Of a stretch of DNA of 64,000 bases, positions 52,940-62,962 are shown one piece after another. A program made the translations under genes and the position numbers. Below the pieces are notes generated by a model that made no database searches, was not told where the DNA came from, and saw nothing but the letters and a program-made list of their open reading frames with translations. The stretch's first letter is position 1. The number at the start of each line of letters is the position of its first letter. Location: assembly GCA_046292465.1 (NCBI GenBank), contig JBKBRB010000006.1, positions 62,001 to 126,000 on the forward strand, read 5' to 3'. The stretch is from JANWWM01 sp046292465. Lineage in GTDB: Bacteria > Bacteroidota > Chlorobiia > Chlorobiales > Thermochlorobacteraceae.

Positions 52940-53860
52940 TTAATCCCTCCATTCTTCTGGGTTGGGCTTGTAGCCGTGATATCGGGCATATTCAAGTAGT
53001 TTCTCTCTTAAAATTTTTCTCCCTCTGTGCAAGCGAGAGCGAACTGTTCCAATTGGGCAATCGACCATGTTGGCAATTTCTTCATAAGTAAATCCTTCGA
53101 TGTCGCAAAGTTGAACAACCTCTCGGAAATCTTCAGGCAGGCTGTCAAGTGCTTGTGAAACTTCATCATCTAACAACTCTCCATACCACTTCTCTTGCAT
53201 ATCGTTGGAGTCGAGCGAGCTATGCTTAACCGTGTGATAGAAGTCTTTAATATCGTCGTAGTCAACTTTGTCGGGTTCTTTGGACTCCTTGCGATAGCGA
53301 TTGATGTAACTGTTCTTGAGAATTCTGAACAGCCATGCTTTGCAGTTCGTTCCTTTCTCAAAGGAGTCGAAGAAGCGATAGGCTTTCATGTAGGTTTCTT
53401 GAACGAGGTCGTTGGCGTCTTCGGGGTCGCCTGTCATTCTCACCGCATAGTTGTAGAGCGCGTCGATGTGAATCATTGCCTCGTTTTTGAAATCCATCTG
53501 CCGCTCAATTTCAGAGCGTGTGAGTTTGCTTGATGCTTTTTCTTGAGCGTATTGCTCTGCTGCTGAGAGTTCTTCATCAGAAAACGCCTCTATCTTTTCG
53601 TAATCAACTTCTTCTTCCGCCTGTGCTTTGTGAGGCACTTTCACAGGATTGGACGGTTGTTCGCGTTTTTGCTCAACTGTTTTGGCTGAACCAACTTTTG
53701 CCGCTTCTGTTTTCTTTTTTTGCTCTTTTGACTTTGGCGAAGATTTTACGCTGGGCATAGTTTCAGAAGAGTTTTTATTTGCCATATCAGACTTGGATTT
53801 TGCGGCTGTTTTTGATTCCGCTTGCTTTTTCTTCTTTTCGATGTTCACGAGTATTAACAT
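52940..53860 (-). CDS. ECF RNA polymerase sigma factor with a long charged N-terminal extension
   Basis: 306 aa. Residues 130 onward form an ECF sigma: region 2 (DALYNYAVRMTGDPEDANDL, VQETYMKAYRFFDSFEKG) and region 4 (LPEDFREVVQLCDIEGFTYE, IANMVDCPIGTVRSRLHRGR). The first 125 residues are Lys/Ser/Ala/Glu-rich and appear disordered, unusual for a family of about 180-200 residues. A Shine-Dalgarno-like AAAGGGG precedes the ATG. An internal ATG at residue 26 is possible, but would still leave a long extension. Confidence 0.88.
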   Translation of the reverse strand: MLILVNIEKKKKQAESKTAAKSKSDMANKNSSETMPSVKSSPKSKEQKKKTEAAKVGSAKTVEQKREQPSNPVKVPHKAQAEEEVDYEKIEAFSDEELSAAEQYAQEKASSKLTRSEIERQMDFKNEAMIHIDALYNYAVRMTGDPEDANDLVQETYMKAYRFFDSFEKGTNCKAWLFRILKNSYINRYRKESKEPDKVDYDDIKDFYHTVKHSSLDSNDMQEKWYGELLDDEVSQALDSLPEDFREVVQLCDIEGFTYEEIANMVDCPIGTVRSRLHRGRKILREKLLEYARYHGYKPNPEEWRD

Positions 53861-54073
53861 TTGAAAAGCCCCTTTCGTTTATCGTCGATTCACTGCACTG
53901 GTGATTTCATACTACATGTGAACAAACTATGAAGATTTACGCAGAGTTACTAATTAAATCTACATTTATTCTATTGCCTCAAAGGCTAACCAATTCATCT
54001 ACGAAGGGTGAGAATTGGTTTTAAGCTCTCAAGCTTGCGATGTAATTTTGGAATCAGAACTATCTCAACTTCC

Positions 54074-55582
54074 ATGACGCAACACGACCTTATTGTAATC
54101 GGTGCTGGCATTGGCGGTTTGACCGTTGCTGCTTTGATGCAGGAGCGCGGGCTTTCAACCATCACTTTTGAACAACATACTGTTCCGGGCGGAAGTGCGT
54201 CGCTCTTTCGCAAGAAAGGATACACCTTCGATGCAGGCGCGTCCATGTTCTACGGCTTCGGCACAAATGAACAAAGTGGCTCACTGAATTTGCACACGCG
54301 CATTTTTCAAAGACTCGGCATTCATGTGCCAACCATTCACGACCCTGTTCAAATTCACTACCACCTGCCCAACGGCTTTGAAGTCGCCACGCATTACGAA
54401 CGAGAAAAATTTTTAGCCGAACTCATTGCACGATTTCCGAACGAAGCCGACGGCATTAGAAAGTTCTATGACGAATTGGAAAAAGTTTTCGATATCATCA
54501 GCGCGTTTCCTGCTGGCTCACTTGAAGACCCGCGCCACCTTGCCTTGCTGGCGTTCAAGTATCCGAAGAAAGTCGCGATGCTTTCATACTACACGTTCAA
54601 ATCCATGGGCGAAGTTGCGCGCAGTTTTATCAAGAACGAAGAACTATTGCGATTTATTGATATTGAATGTGAATCATGGGCGTTGCAAGACGCAAACGCA
54701 ACACCGTTTGTGAATGCCGGCATTTGCTTAGCCGATAGACACCACGGCGGAATCAATTATCCGATTGGCAGTTCAGGAGCGATTGCAAAAGCGTTGGTCG
54801 ACGGAATCCGAAAGTTCGGCGGCACGGTTAAGTTTGGACAAACGGTCGAGGAAATCATCGTCAAAAATGGACGCGCTATCGGCATTAGGCTTGCCAATGG
54901 CGACGAGCACTATGCCAAAGCGATTGTTAGCAACGCCACGATTTGGGACACATTTGGCTACCTTGTCAAAGATGAGCGGTATCGGATTGACGAATCAAAG
55001 TTTGAAATTTCGCCCAGTTGGTTTCAGTTGCATTTGGGCGTCGATGCCGCTGTCTTCCCCGAAGGATTTCATGTGCACCACATTATCGTTGAAGATTGGC
55101 AGACGTATCGCAACCTTGGTGGCACAATTCGCCTTTCTGCACCAAGCTTGCTTGATAGAACCTGCGCCCCTGAAGGCAAACACACTTTGCATGTTTTCAC
55201 AACGAGCACGGTAGATGAATGGAAGAAACGCTATCCGAAAGACGCAGAATATGAAGCCGCCAAAGCGCGCGCTGCGGAAGCCTTAATTCGCCGCACCGAA
55301 AAAATTCTGCCAAACCTTTCCTCTGCCATTGAACGCTGTTATGCCGCTACGCCGCTGACGCACAAGCGATACTTGAAACGCTATAAAGGCTCTTATGGAC
55401 CGCTTTTGAAACAGGGGCAAATCGTCTTGCAAAAACCTCAAAATTCTACACCGATTAAAAACTTGTATGCCGTTGGCGATAGTTGCTTCCCCGGTCAGGG
55501 CGTGATTGCTGTAACTTACTCAGGCGTTTCCTGCGTGCATTTGCTTTGCCGAAAATTCGGCTTGCCTGTTGAGTATTTGTAA
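54074..55582 (+). CDS. crtH: CrtH-type carotenoid isomerase
   Basis: 502 aa FAD-dependent enzyme that turns poly-cis lycopene or related carotenes to the all-trans form. Dinucleotide fold IVIGAGIGGLTVAALM, then PGGSASLFRKKGYTFDAGAS, and the C-terminal FAD motif LYAVGDSCFPGQGVIAVTYSG, which is diagnostic of CrtISO/CrtH against CrtI. The start at 54074 (MTQHDLIVIGAG) is preferred over a frame opening at 54008. Divergent from the ECF sigma gene across 213 bp; it converges with the 129-aa gene. Confidence 0.88.
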   Translation: MTQHDLIVIGAGIGGLTVAALMQERGLSTITFEQHTVPGGSASLFRKKGYTFDAGASMFYGFGTNEQSGSLNLHTRIFQRLGIHVPTIHDPVQIHYHLPNGFEVATHYEREKFLAELIARFPNEADGIRKFYDELEKVFDIISAFPAGSLEDPRHLALLAFKYPKKVAMLSYYTFKSMGEVARSFIKNEELLRFIDIECESWALQDANATPFVNAGICLADRHHGGINYPIGSSGAIAKALVDGIRKFGGTVKFGQTVEEIIVKNGRAIGIRLANGDEHYAKAIVSNATIWDTFGYLVKDERYRIDESKFEISPSWFQLHLGVDAAVFPEGFHVHHIIVEDWQTYRNLGGTIRLSAPSLLDRTCAPEGKHTLHVFTTSTVDEWKKRYPKDAEYEAAKARAAEALIRRTEKILPNLSSAIERCYAATPLTHKRYLKRYKGSYGPLLKQGQIVLQKPQNSTPIKNLYAVGDSCFPGQGVIAVTYSGVSCVHLLCRKFGLPVEYL

Positions 55583-55583
55583 G

Positions 55584-55973
55584 TTAGCCTTGCCTGCTTT
55601 GTTTGATAGATTGAGCCGATTTCATCACTTCTTCTTTGTATGCAATCAGCGCGAGCACACTTGCACGTTCTTCTTCGGAAAGCGTTTGAAGATAGGCTTG
55701 AAAATCCTCCTCGAGCTTCGTTGGGCAGTCATCAATGAAGTCGCAAATGTTGCAGTGATGCGTTCCATACATTTGGTCCATCCAACATCCATTCTCGCTC
55801 TTTTTGACTTCATCGACAAAGTTGGGGTTTTCTTCCATGATTTTATCGCTGACTTCAATCAGGTTTTTCATATAGCCGTGCTTTTTCTCTTCTTCAATCA
55901 ACTTGGTGAGGTAATTTTCATCATAGGCGTAGTGCCCTTTGAAACCCTTGAAAATCTTTTTGAGTAGCGACAT
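55584..55973 (-). CDS. Conserved-looking hypothetical protein with a Cys cluster
   Basis: 129 aa, acidic, soluble, no signal. A cluster of Cys and His lies mid-protein (ENGCWMDQMYGTHHCNICDF, then IDDCPTK), which could bind zinc or an Fe-S cluster; the ends are helical and Lys/Glu-rich. A clear Shine-Dalgarno (AAAGGAGAA) precedes the ATG. Its stop lies one base from the crtH stop. Function unknown. Confidence 0.65.
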   Translation of the reverse strand: MSLLKKIFKGFKGHYAYDENYLTKLIEEEKKHGYMKNLIEVSDKIMEENPNFVDEVKKSENGCWMDQMYGTHHCNICDFIDDCPTKLEEDFQAYLQTLSEEERASVLALIAYKEEVMKSAQSIKQSRQG

Positions 55974-56209
55974 AGTGCGTTCTCCTTTCCGTTCATTTTT
56001 AACTGAAACAAGTTACGCAAAACCAAATGCAAAGCAAGCAAAACGCTATCGGCTTTATCGACTTTATGACACGCCGAAACTGCGCGCGCATGTGTTTTAA
56101 CCGATTCATAAATTCAATTTAACTGCAAGCAAAAAGTGTTAAATTCGTTTCGAGACTTTATTCTCTATTCTCATCCAGCACATCATCACATCTAACGATT
56201 ACTTCTTGT

Positions 56210-57880
56210 ATGGCGCGGACAAAATCGGTCAAGCATATTTTTGTAACCGGAGGCGTGGTCTCATCGCTCGGCAAAGGTATTCTTTCTGCCTCGCTTGGTG
56301 CACTGCTCAAAGAACAAGGGCTGCGAATTACGATTCAGAAGTTTGACCCGTATATCAACGTCGACCCTGGCACCATGTCGCCCTATCAACACGGCGAAGT
56401 TTATGTAACCGACGACGGCGCAGAAACCGACTTGGATTTAGGCTACTACGAACGCTTCCTCGATGTTTCTACCTCGCAAGCCAATAACGTAACAATGGGA
56501 CGCATCTACAAAGATGTGATTGACAAAGAACGACGGGGCGACTACTTAGGCGCGACCGTGCAAGTCGTTCCGCACGTCATTGATGAAATCAAGATGAGAA
56601 TGATGGAACTGGCAGAATCAGGTAAATACGACGTGGTGATTACGGAAATCGGCGGCACCGTCGGCGATATTGAATCGCAACCGTTCTTAGAAGCGATGCG
56701 GCAACTTAAACTTCATCTCGGACCGAAAAACGCGATGAACATTCACCTGACGCTCGTGCCTTACATCAAATCTGCTTCGGAACTGAAAACTAAGCCGACC
56801 CAACATAGCGTTAGGCTCTTGCTTGAAATTGGCGTTCAACCCGATGTGCTGGTTTGCCGTAGCGAAAAAGCTCTCTCCAAAGAGATCAAACATAAAATTG
56901 GACTCTTCTGTAACCTTTCTGACGCCGACGTTGTTGGCTTGCGCGACGCCGAGACGATTTACGAAGTGCCTCTTTTATTGCACGAAGAAAAATTAGACGC
57001 CATGGTGCTTCGAAAATTAGGCTTGAAGAGCAACACCCAAGTGGATTTGAGCAGTTGGGAAGAATTTTCTCACAAAGTCAAATTTCCGAAAGAGGGCACG
57101 TTGCGCATTGCACTTGTGGGCAAATACACGGAGTATCCTGATGCTTACAAATCCATCTTCGAAGCCTTTGTTCACGCAGGTGCGGCAAACGATGTGAAAG
57201 TCTTGGTTAAACTCGTGCGCTCAGAAGACGTCGAAGACGGAAAAATGACCATAGAAGAAGCCATGCGCGATGTAGCCGGCGTTTTAGTTGCCCCTGGTTT
57301 CGGACAGCGCGGCATTGAAGGTAAAATTCAGATGATAAAATATGTGCGCGAGCACAACATTCCATTTTTCGGCATCTGCTTAGGCATGCAATGCGCTGTG
57401 ATTGAATTTGCTCGGCACAAGTGTGGGCTTGAAGGCGCAAACTCCACCGAGTTTCAAAAGCGCCCGAAACATCCTGTAATTGATATGATGGAGTCGCAAA
57501 AATCTGTCAAACAAAAAGGCGGAACCATGCGCTTAGGTTCATATCCTTGTGTGATTATGGAAGGCACAAAAGCCTTTGACGCCTATCGCAAACTCCTCAT
57601 TACCGAACGCCATCGACATCGCTTCGAGGTCAATAATGCCTACCGCGAAATTCTACAACAACATGGCTTGGTGTTTTCAGGGCTTTCGCCTGATGGTGAG
57701 CTTGTCGAGATGATTGAAATTCCTTCGCATCGTTGGTTTGTTGGCGTTCAGTTTCACCCTGAACTCAAATCGCGCGTCCATAGCGTTCACCCGCTCTTCA
57801 ACGCCTTTGTTGCCGAAGCCAAAAAATTACGCGACGAAAAAATTTCTCGCGAGTCGCTCAAAGAAGCGATTGAAGCATAG
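56210..57880 (+). CDS. pyrG: CTP synthase
   Basis: Aminates UTP to CTP with glutamine. 556 aa, normal length. Synthetase domain KHIFVTGGVVSSLGKGILSA, DPYINVDPGTMSPYQHGEV and the GATase class I domain with nucleophile in FFGICLGMQCAV and the His/Glu pair in GVQFHPELKSR. The upstream 235 bp (55974-56209) are AT-rich and likely hold the promoter. A terminator follows. Confidence 0.96.
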   Translation: MARTKSVKHIFVTGGVVSSLGKGILSASLGALLKEQGLRITIQKFDPYINVDPGTMSPYQHGEVYVTDDGAETDLDLGYYERFLDVSTSQANNVTMGRIYKDVIDKERRGDYLGATVQVVPHVIDEIKMRMMELAESGKYDVVITEIGGTVGDIESQPFLEAMRQLKLHLGPKNAMNIHLTLVPYIKSASELKTKPTQHSVRLLLEIGVQPDVLVCRSEKALSKEIKHKIGLFCNLSDADVVGLRDAETIYEVPLLLHEEKLDAMVLRKLGLKSNTQVDLSSWEEFSHKVKFPKEGTLRIALVGKYTEYPDAYKSIFEAFVHAGAANDVKVLVKLVRSEDVEDGKMTIEEAMRDVAGVLVAPGFGQRGIEGKIQMIKYVREHNIPFFGICLGMQCAVIEFARHKCGLEGANSTEFQKRPKHPVIDMMESQKSVKQKGGTMRLGSYPCVIMEGTKAFDAYRKLLITERHRHRFEVNNAYREILQQHGLVFSGLSPDGELVEMIEIPSHRWFVGVQFHPELKSRVHSVHPLFNAFVAEAKKLRDEKISRESLKEAIEA

Positions 57881-57921
57881 CGCCTCCAAGCACACTTGAA
57901 AGGTCAAGCACAATCGAAAAG

Positions 57922-57948
57922 TAAAGGCGATTCTCTGCGAATCGCCTT
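57922..57948. terminator. Bidirectional terminator between pyrG and the 970-aa gene
   Basis: AAAGGCGATTC, loop TCTGC, GAATCGCCTTT: an 11-bp perfect stem with A- and T-runs at its ends. It lies about 40 bp past either stop codon of two convergent genes and can serve both. Confidence 0.85.
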
Positions 57949-57993
57949 TTGCATTACCATACAGACTTTTTCCTGAACGAAGCAACTTCGGTA

Positions 57994-60906
57994 TTACTTC
58001 ACCAAAATCATCTTTTTGGTTTGTGTAAATCCTCCTGATTGCAAGCGATAGAAATATGTGCCGCTTGCCAGGTTGCTTGCATTAAAGTTGACGCGATGCA
58101 CGCCCGCATTTCTGCGCTCGTTGAGAAGCGTTGCGACCTCTCTGCCGAGCATGTCATAGACTTTGAGCGAGACATTTTCCGCCGTTGGAATCGCAAACTC
58201 AATCGTGGTTGACGGGTTGAACGGGTTCGGATAGTTTTGATTGAGTTGATATTCTTTCGGCGTTGATGCAGTGCGAATTTCGGCGTTGAGTTGTCCAAGC
58301 GAGTCGGTGCGAATGCCAATGCCGCGAAGCGCGCTGGTGTTGGTGCTGCCGACAACTGTGGCGGTTGTATTTTGTGCTGTGAATCGGACGAGCGAGGCAA
58401 CTTGTGTGCCTGTGCCTGTTAAGCCGAAGATGTAGCCGTTTGGCGCGTAGCCTAAATGCGTAACGGCGGTGTTCAATCCCATTCCGCCAAGCGGTGCGAA
58501 CGTGCCATCGTTAGGATTAACGGCAAAGATGGTATCGCGTCGTGGGCCTGACAAGGAGGAAAGAAGCAAGCGACGATTGGCATTGTCCCAAGTCATACCA
58601 CTTGGATTGAACTGCGGCACTACGGCGACCAGCGCTGTATCAACGGTTTGTTGATTGAATATAACACGGTAAATCAGTGCGCGCGTGTTTACAGCCAATC
58701 CTTGTGGAAGCACTGCGTAAAGGGTGTCGTTCTCGGCAAATGCAACGGCACGCACGCCGCCTAAGGGAATGGTTCGCCACGGCAATGCGTCGCCAAAGCG
58801 TGCGGAAATGCGATGTAGCACGGACGGTGTGCCTGTGGTTAGACCGAAAATTTCATTTGTGCGCGGGTTAATGCACATGCTGTTCATGATGCCTTGTTCG
58901 GTTTGACCGATTACAACGGTTTGCGCCGTTGCGTCGTTGATTCTTACCAATTGCGCATCGCTAACAGGCGAAGAAAGCGAATAGAGCACGCCCGGCTCGG
59001 CTCGTCCAATTTCTATACCCTTACCGCTCAAAGCAATTTTATAGACAGGTTGCTGCGCGTCGTTTGAAGCAATGTAAATCGTGTCATTGATAACGCCGTG
59101 CTCTGTCGGTGCAAATACTACGCGCAACACGAGCGAATCATAAAGCGGAATGTTCGCAGGCAATGAAACAGCATTGAGGACTTGGTAGGCAGGATTCTGC
59201 GTTGTGATGGAATTGACCGTGAGCACATTTTCGCCGTAGCTGTAAATGGTTACAGCGAGCGTATCGCGCTTGCCCACTTCTACTTTTCCAAAGTTCAGCC
59301 CATCTTGGAAAGAATAGACGGACGCGCCACTGAATGGTTTTAAGCGAATGCCGTGTAGCCAATTCCCCCAAGTATTCGTTCCAGCGGCATATTCGGTGAA
59401 CATCCAGATTCCTGCACCATTTGGGTCAAGGGCAATGCCGTTGTAATCGCCCCAGCGATTGCGTGTTCCGCCGAAGGTTACAACATAGTTGCCACGTCCG
59501 GCTTGAATGGTTTCGCTTGGGCGCAGTGTTGCATCTGTGCTGAGTTTCCAAGTGTAATGCGCGCCGATATACTCTGTTTGTCCGCTACGGCTGAACGTAA
59601 TAGCAATGTTCTTATCCTCGTCGACCATAATCGCAGGGTAAGTATGCCAGAAGCCATTTGCGCCGAAAGCAACATCTTCGGCAACGGTGTTGTCAGAGGT
59701 TTTAATTTTTACATAGCGCACGCTTGAAAATTGATTTCCCGGTCCACTTGCAATAGAGTGAACAATGTAGAGGTGTCCGTCTCGATAAACTGGCTCGTTG
59801 CGCACGTTGCTGCCGCCACTTTCGAGAAGCGTTGTGCTTCCGCCGAGTTGATTGGCGTTTGGGGCAAGGCTCCAAGCCGTTACGGGCACGCGCACACTTG
59901 TAATCTGCGGCGTTGTGGTTGGATTCGTAACTTTGAAAATGGTGAAGTAGGTGTTGCCCGAAAAGAAGCGCGGCACGGAGACGAGGTAGTATTCGCCCGG
60001 ATTTCCCCAAATGATGGAAGGGCGCACGCCGAACACATCGGCACCGTTGTCACGCAAGTTCCAAAAGTCAATCCAGTCGACTTGTCCTGCGGTGTTGGCA
60101 TAAAGTTGCGTCTTTTCAATAATGCGGAAGGTTGTGTATTGATAAGAGCCGCCGAAGGAGAAGTTGTTCGCAGTGATGTAAATCGCTTCACTGTCGAAGC
60201 CGACACCTTGATAGTCGCCCCAACCACCGTTGAAAGTGCTGCCATTACGGTTGGACGGTAGCGCCCAGTTATACCAAGTGCCAATTGGGTTATCATCGTC
60301 AGAAACAGAGAGCAAGAAAAGTCCGCGTTGAGCGGCGTTATCTTGGTCGAGCCAAACCATCACCCAGCGGTTGTCGAAGTGGTCATAAAAAATTTTGCAG
60401 TCAAACGCACCAACGCCGGGCTGAACATTCGAGAACCATGTGTTGATGTTAATCGTGCGGAGCGTGTTGCCTTTTTTATCTAAAATTCTGACACGACCAT
60501 TGTCGACAAAAATCACATGGTTTGGTCCAACAGCACAATGCGGGTCAGGCGGAATCCAGTTGCCTTGTGGCGCGCCATTGACACTGGCTAAGAGGAGCGG
60601 ACGCGTTGTTGTGGCTTCAAGCGTGCCGTTCAAACGCGGGTCTTCAACATAGTTCGAGCCTTCGGGCGCAAGCGGTGCTGGCACATCGGGCGGCGCAACC
60701 GTCGGCGGCGGCTGATTCTTGGCGTTAAACACACGCCCATTGATGCCCGGAATAAAACTCGGTGCATCGGTGTTTCCAAATCCCTCCGTAGAAAAAACTG
60801 CACCACTTGGCACAGAACCAAAAGCAGGACCTTGTGCGACTTGCGCAAACGTCGCTCTGCTAATGAACATCACAGCGAACATGCATAGTAACAGATGTCG
60901 TCTCAT
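57994..60906 (-). CDS. Large secreted protein with an ASH-like domain and type IX sorting tail
   Basis: 970 aa. Signal peptide (LLLCMFAVMFISRATFAQ). Residues about 110-500 resemble a beta-propeller-like extracellular module (DPHCAVGPNHVIFVDNGRV, WGDYQGVGFDSEAIY). About 535-640 is an Ig-like ASPM-SPD2-Hydin/choice-of-anchor D domain (FGKVEVGKRDTLAVTIYSYG, VFAPTEHGVINDTIYIASND). The end (NYPNPFNPSTTIEFAIPTAE, then FTQTKKMILVK) is a Por secretion tail. It is therefore exported by the type IX system and perhaps cell-surface bound; function unknown. Confidence 0.8.
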   Translation of the reverse strand: MRRHLLLCMFAVMFISRATFAQVAQGPAFGSVPSGAVFSTEGFGNTDAPSFIPGINGRVFNAKNQPPPTVAPPDVPAPLAPEGSNYVEDPRLNGTLEATTTRPLLLASVNGAPQGNWIPPDPHCAVGPNHVIFVDNGRVRILDKKGNTLRTININTWFSNVQPGVGAFDCKIFYDHFDNRWVMVWLDQDNAAQRGLFLLSVSDDDNPIGTWYNWALPSNRNGSTFNGGWGDYQGVGFDSEAIYITANNFSFGGSYQYTTFRIIEKTQLYANTAGQVDWIDFWNLRDNGADVFGVRPSIIWGNPGEYYLVSVPRFFSGNTYFTIFKVTNPTTTPQITSVRVPVTAWSLAPNANQLGGSTTLLESGGSNVRNEPVYRDGHLYIVHSIASGPGNQFSSVRYVKIKTSDNTVAEDVAFGANGFWHTYPAIMVDEDKNIAITFSRSGQTEYIGAHYTWKLSTDATLRPSETIQAGRGNYVVTFGGTRNRWGDYNGIALDPNGAGIWMFTEYAAGTNTWGNWLHGIRLKPFSGASVYSFQDGLNFGKVEVGKRDTLAVTIYSYGENVLTVNSITTQNPAYQVLNAVSLPANIPLYDSLVLRVVFAPTEHGVINDTIYIASNDAQQPVYKIALSGKGIEIGRAEPGVLYSLSSPVSDAQLVRINDATAQTVVIGQTEQGIMNSMCINPRTNEIFGLTTGTPSVLHRISARFGDALPWRTIPLGGVRAVAFAENDTLYAVLPQGLAVNTRALIYRVIFNQQTVDTALVAVVPQFNPSGMTWDNANRRLLLSSLSGPRRDTIFAVNPNDGTFAPLGGMGLNTAVTHLGYAPNGYIFGLTGTGTQVASLVRFTAQNTTATVVGSTNTSALRGIGIRTDSLGQLNAEIRTASTPKEYQLNQNYPNPFNPSTTIEFAIPTAENVSLKVYDMLGREVATLLNERRNAGVHRVNFNASNLASGTYFYRLQSGGFTQTKKMILVK

Positions 60907-61028
60907 TGGTCGTATTTCGTTATGTTTGTTAAAAGTGTTGATTGGCGTTGATTGTTGAAGTAGAGCACTTACGATAACAAAATTCGGTTAATTTTGGAAC
61001 ACCGATTTCTAACATTTCTTACGCCGCT

Positions 61029-61793
61029 ATGTCCTCGTCTTCCGACTTTGTCGTTCATGCTGATTGGTTCAAAGCATGGTTTAATCACCCTGCTTATCTC
61101 AAACTTTACGCGCATCGTTCGCTCGAAGAAGCCGAACAAACGATTGCCACACTGCTAAACTTTATCTCGATTTCAGAGCCGAATCCGAAAGCCCTTGATA
61201 TTGCTTGCGGTTCTGGTCGGCACGCCGTTGCACTCGCCGAAAACGGCTTTCAAGTAACGGCAAATGACCTTTCTTCTACACTCCTTTCAGAAGCACGTGC
61301 GTTAGCCCAAAAGAAAAATCTCGCGCTCACCTTCACGCAATTTGATATGCGCGACCTTCCGTTTGAGCAACAGTTCGACCTTATCGTGCAACTCTTCACG
61401 AGTTTTGGCTATTTTGAAAACGATGATGAAGATGATGTTGTCTTGAACCATGTCGCGCGTGCCTTGAAGCCAAACGGCTGGTATGTGTTAGACTTTCTCA
61501 ACGAGCATGTTGTTCGTAAAACTTTGCAACCAAAGTCGCACCGCAAGTTTGGCGAGTTGGAGATTCTCGAGGAACGCATGATTTTCGGCGAGCGCGTTGT
61601 CAAAAGCATCACGATAACCGAAGATGGCAAAACCCATCGCTTCATGGAAGCCGTTCGGCTTTATTCTGTCGAGAACTTAACCGCTATGCTCCTGAATGCA
61701 GGACTTCACGTTCGTCATCTACTCGGCGATTATGACGGACAAGCATTCGTGCGCGAGCATTCACCGCGCTTAATTTTTATTGCACAAACGTAA
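61029..61793 (+). CDS. SAM-dependent methyltransferase
   Basis: 254 aa. Class I Rossmann fold with motif I ALDIACGSGRHAVALAE and motif II-IV regions VTANDLSSTLL, LTFTQFDMRDLPFEQQFDLI. The C-terminal half (HRKFGELEILEERMIFGERV) resembles small-molecule methyltransferases. Substrate unknown. Its last base is the first base of the next gene (TAATG), so the two are coupled. Confidence 0.8.
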   Translation: MSSSSDFVVHADWFKAWFNHPAYLKLYAHRSLEEAEQTIATLLNFISISEPNPKALDIACGSGRHAVALAENGFQVTANDLSSTLLSEARALAQKKNLALTFTQFDMRDLPFEQQFDLIVQLFTSFGYFENDDEDDVVLNHVARALKPNGWYVLDFLNEHVVRKTLQPKSHRKFGELEILEERMIFGERVVKSITITEDGKTHRFMEAVRLYSVENLTAMLLNAGLHVRHLLGDYDGQAFVREHSPRLIFIAQT

Positions 61794-62962
61794 TGGCACT
61801 TGGTTCAACTTCATCACCGCTCTGCCCGATTCATCAAATCCCGCTTGAAATTGCGTATCGTGGCAAAAAGTCGTTTCCTGAATTTCCGCACATCACCGTC
61901 GAAGGCTTGCCAATGCGCTATTGCCCGAAATGCCTCGCACTCGGCAAAGAAAGTGCGCAAGAACTCGACGCCCACAAAAGCAATGCGTTCATTTCAAAAC
62001 TGAACGCGCTTTTAGCAAAGAGCGAATTTTCAGAGCATCTCGGCAAGCCGCACCTCACCGTGCGATTCAATCCTGTTAAAGCCACGCTGGAAACGCCCGC
62101 ATCGCTCAACGCTTCTCCTACAACTGACGACAGCATCTCATCACGGCCTGAAACCTTTCTTCCGAAAAAGCCTCTCTACTCGCTCGACCGCCTCATTTTG
62201 AGCGACACAACCATGCAGAGCATTCTGCATGCACTTGCATTGCTTGAAGAACAAAAATTGATTTACGAAACTTGGAACTTGCAGTCGATTGATAGAGACG
62301 GAAAGAAAGTCGCGCTGAACTTTTACGGCGAGCCGGGCACAGGCAAAACGCTTGCCGCTGAAGCCATCGCCAATTACTTAGGACGCGATATTTTGGTGAT
62401 AAGTTATGCTGAATTAGAGTCCAAATATGTTGGGGAAACCCCAAAGAACATCAAAGCCGCGTTTCAGAAAGCCCGCCAAAGCGGCGCAGTGCTCTTCTTC
62501 GACGAAGCCGATTCCATCTTAGGAAAACGCCTCACCAGCGTTACACAAGCCACCGACCACAGCGTCAACCTCACACGAAGCACCACGCTCATGGAACTCG
62601 ACCGCTTCGACGGCATCGTGATTTTTGCCTCGAACTTGGTTCAAAACTACGACAGCGCATTTTTGCGCCGCATGATTGCGCACATTGAGTTTCCGCTTCC
62701 CAATGCTGAACAGAGACTCAAAATTTGGAAAGCCCACTTGCCGCCCCAACTTCCCATTCAGCCCGATATAAATTTTCAAAACCTTGTTGACGCAAGCGAA
62801 GGCGCATCAGGCGGCGACATCAAAAACGCCGTGCTTCTTTCCGCCTCTTACGCAGCAACCAAACCCAAAGGCAAGCAAATCATTTGCGAAGAAGATTTCA
62901 TTAGAGCCATCACATTTATTTTGGACGGCAAGCGCAAGGTTACTGAACTTCACAACCAATAA
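61793..62962 (+). CDS. AAA+ ATPase with N-terminal zinc motif
   Basis: 389 aa. A possible zinc site is formed by Cys11/His14 (CPIH) and Cys44/Cys47 (CPKC). A Ser/Pro linker leads to one AAA+ module: Walker A GEPGTGKT (179-186), Walker B VLFFDEAD (233-240), sensor 1 FASNLV and arginine fingers in FLRRM. This resembles the single-module FtsH/spastin-like class. Overlaps the methyltransferase by one base. Its stop abuts the convergent ZapE-like stop directly. Function unknown. Confidence 0.8.
   Translation: MALGSTSSPLCPIHQIPLEIAYRGKKSFPEFPHITVEGLPMRYCPKCLALGKESAQELDAHKSNAFISKLNALLAKSEFSEHLGKPHLTVRFNPVKATLETPASLNASPTTDDSISSRPETFLPKKPLYSLDRLILSDTTMQSILHALALLEEQKLIYETWNLQSIDRDGKKVALNFYGEPGTGKTLAAEAIANYLGRDILVISYAELESKYVGETPKNIKAAFQKARQSGAVLFFDEADSILGKRLTSVTQATDHSVNLTRSTTLMELDRFDGIVIFASNLVQNYDSAFLRRMIAHIEFPLPNAEQRLKIWKAHLPPQLPIQPDINFQNLVDASEGASGGDIKNAVLLSASYAATKPKGKQIICEEDFIRAITFILDGKRKVTELHNQ

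Noticed and set aside
27221..58260. Similarity between the ends of the deiminase and the 970-aa protein
   Set aside because: Both are Por secretion tails of one family; the similarity is at protein level and not a recombination repeat.
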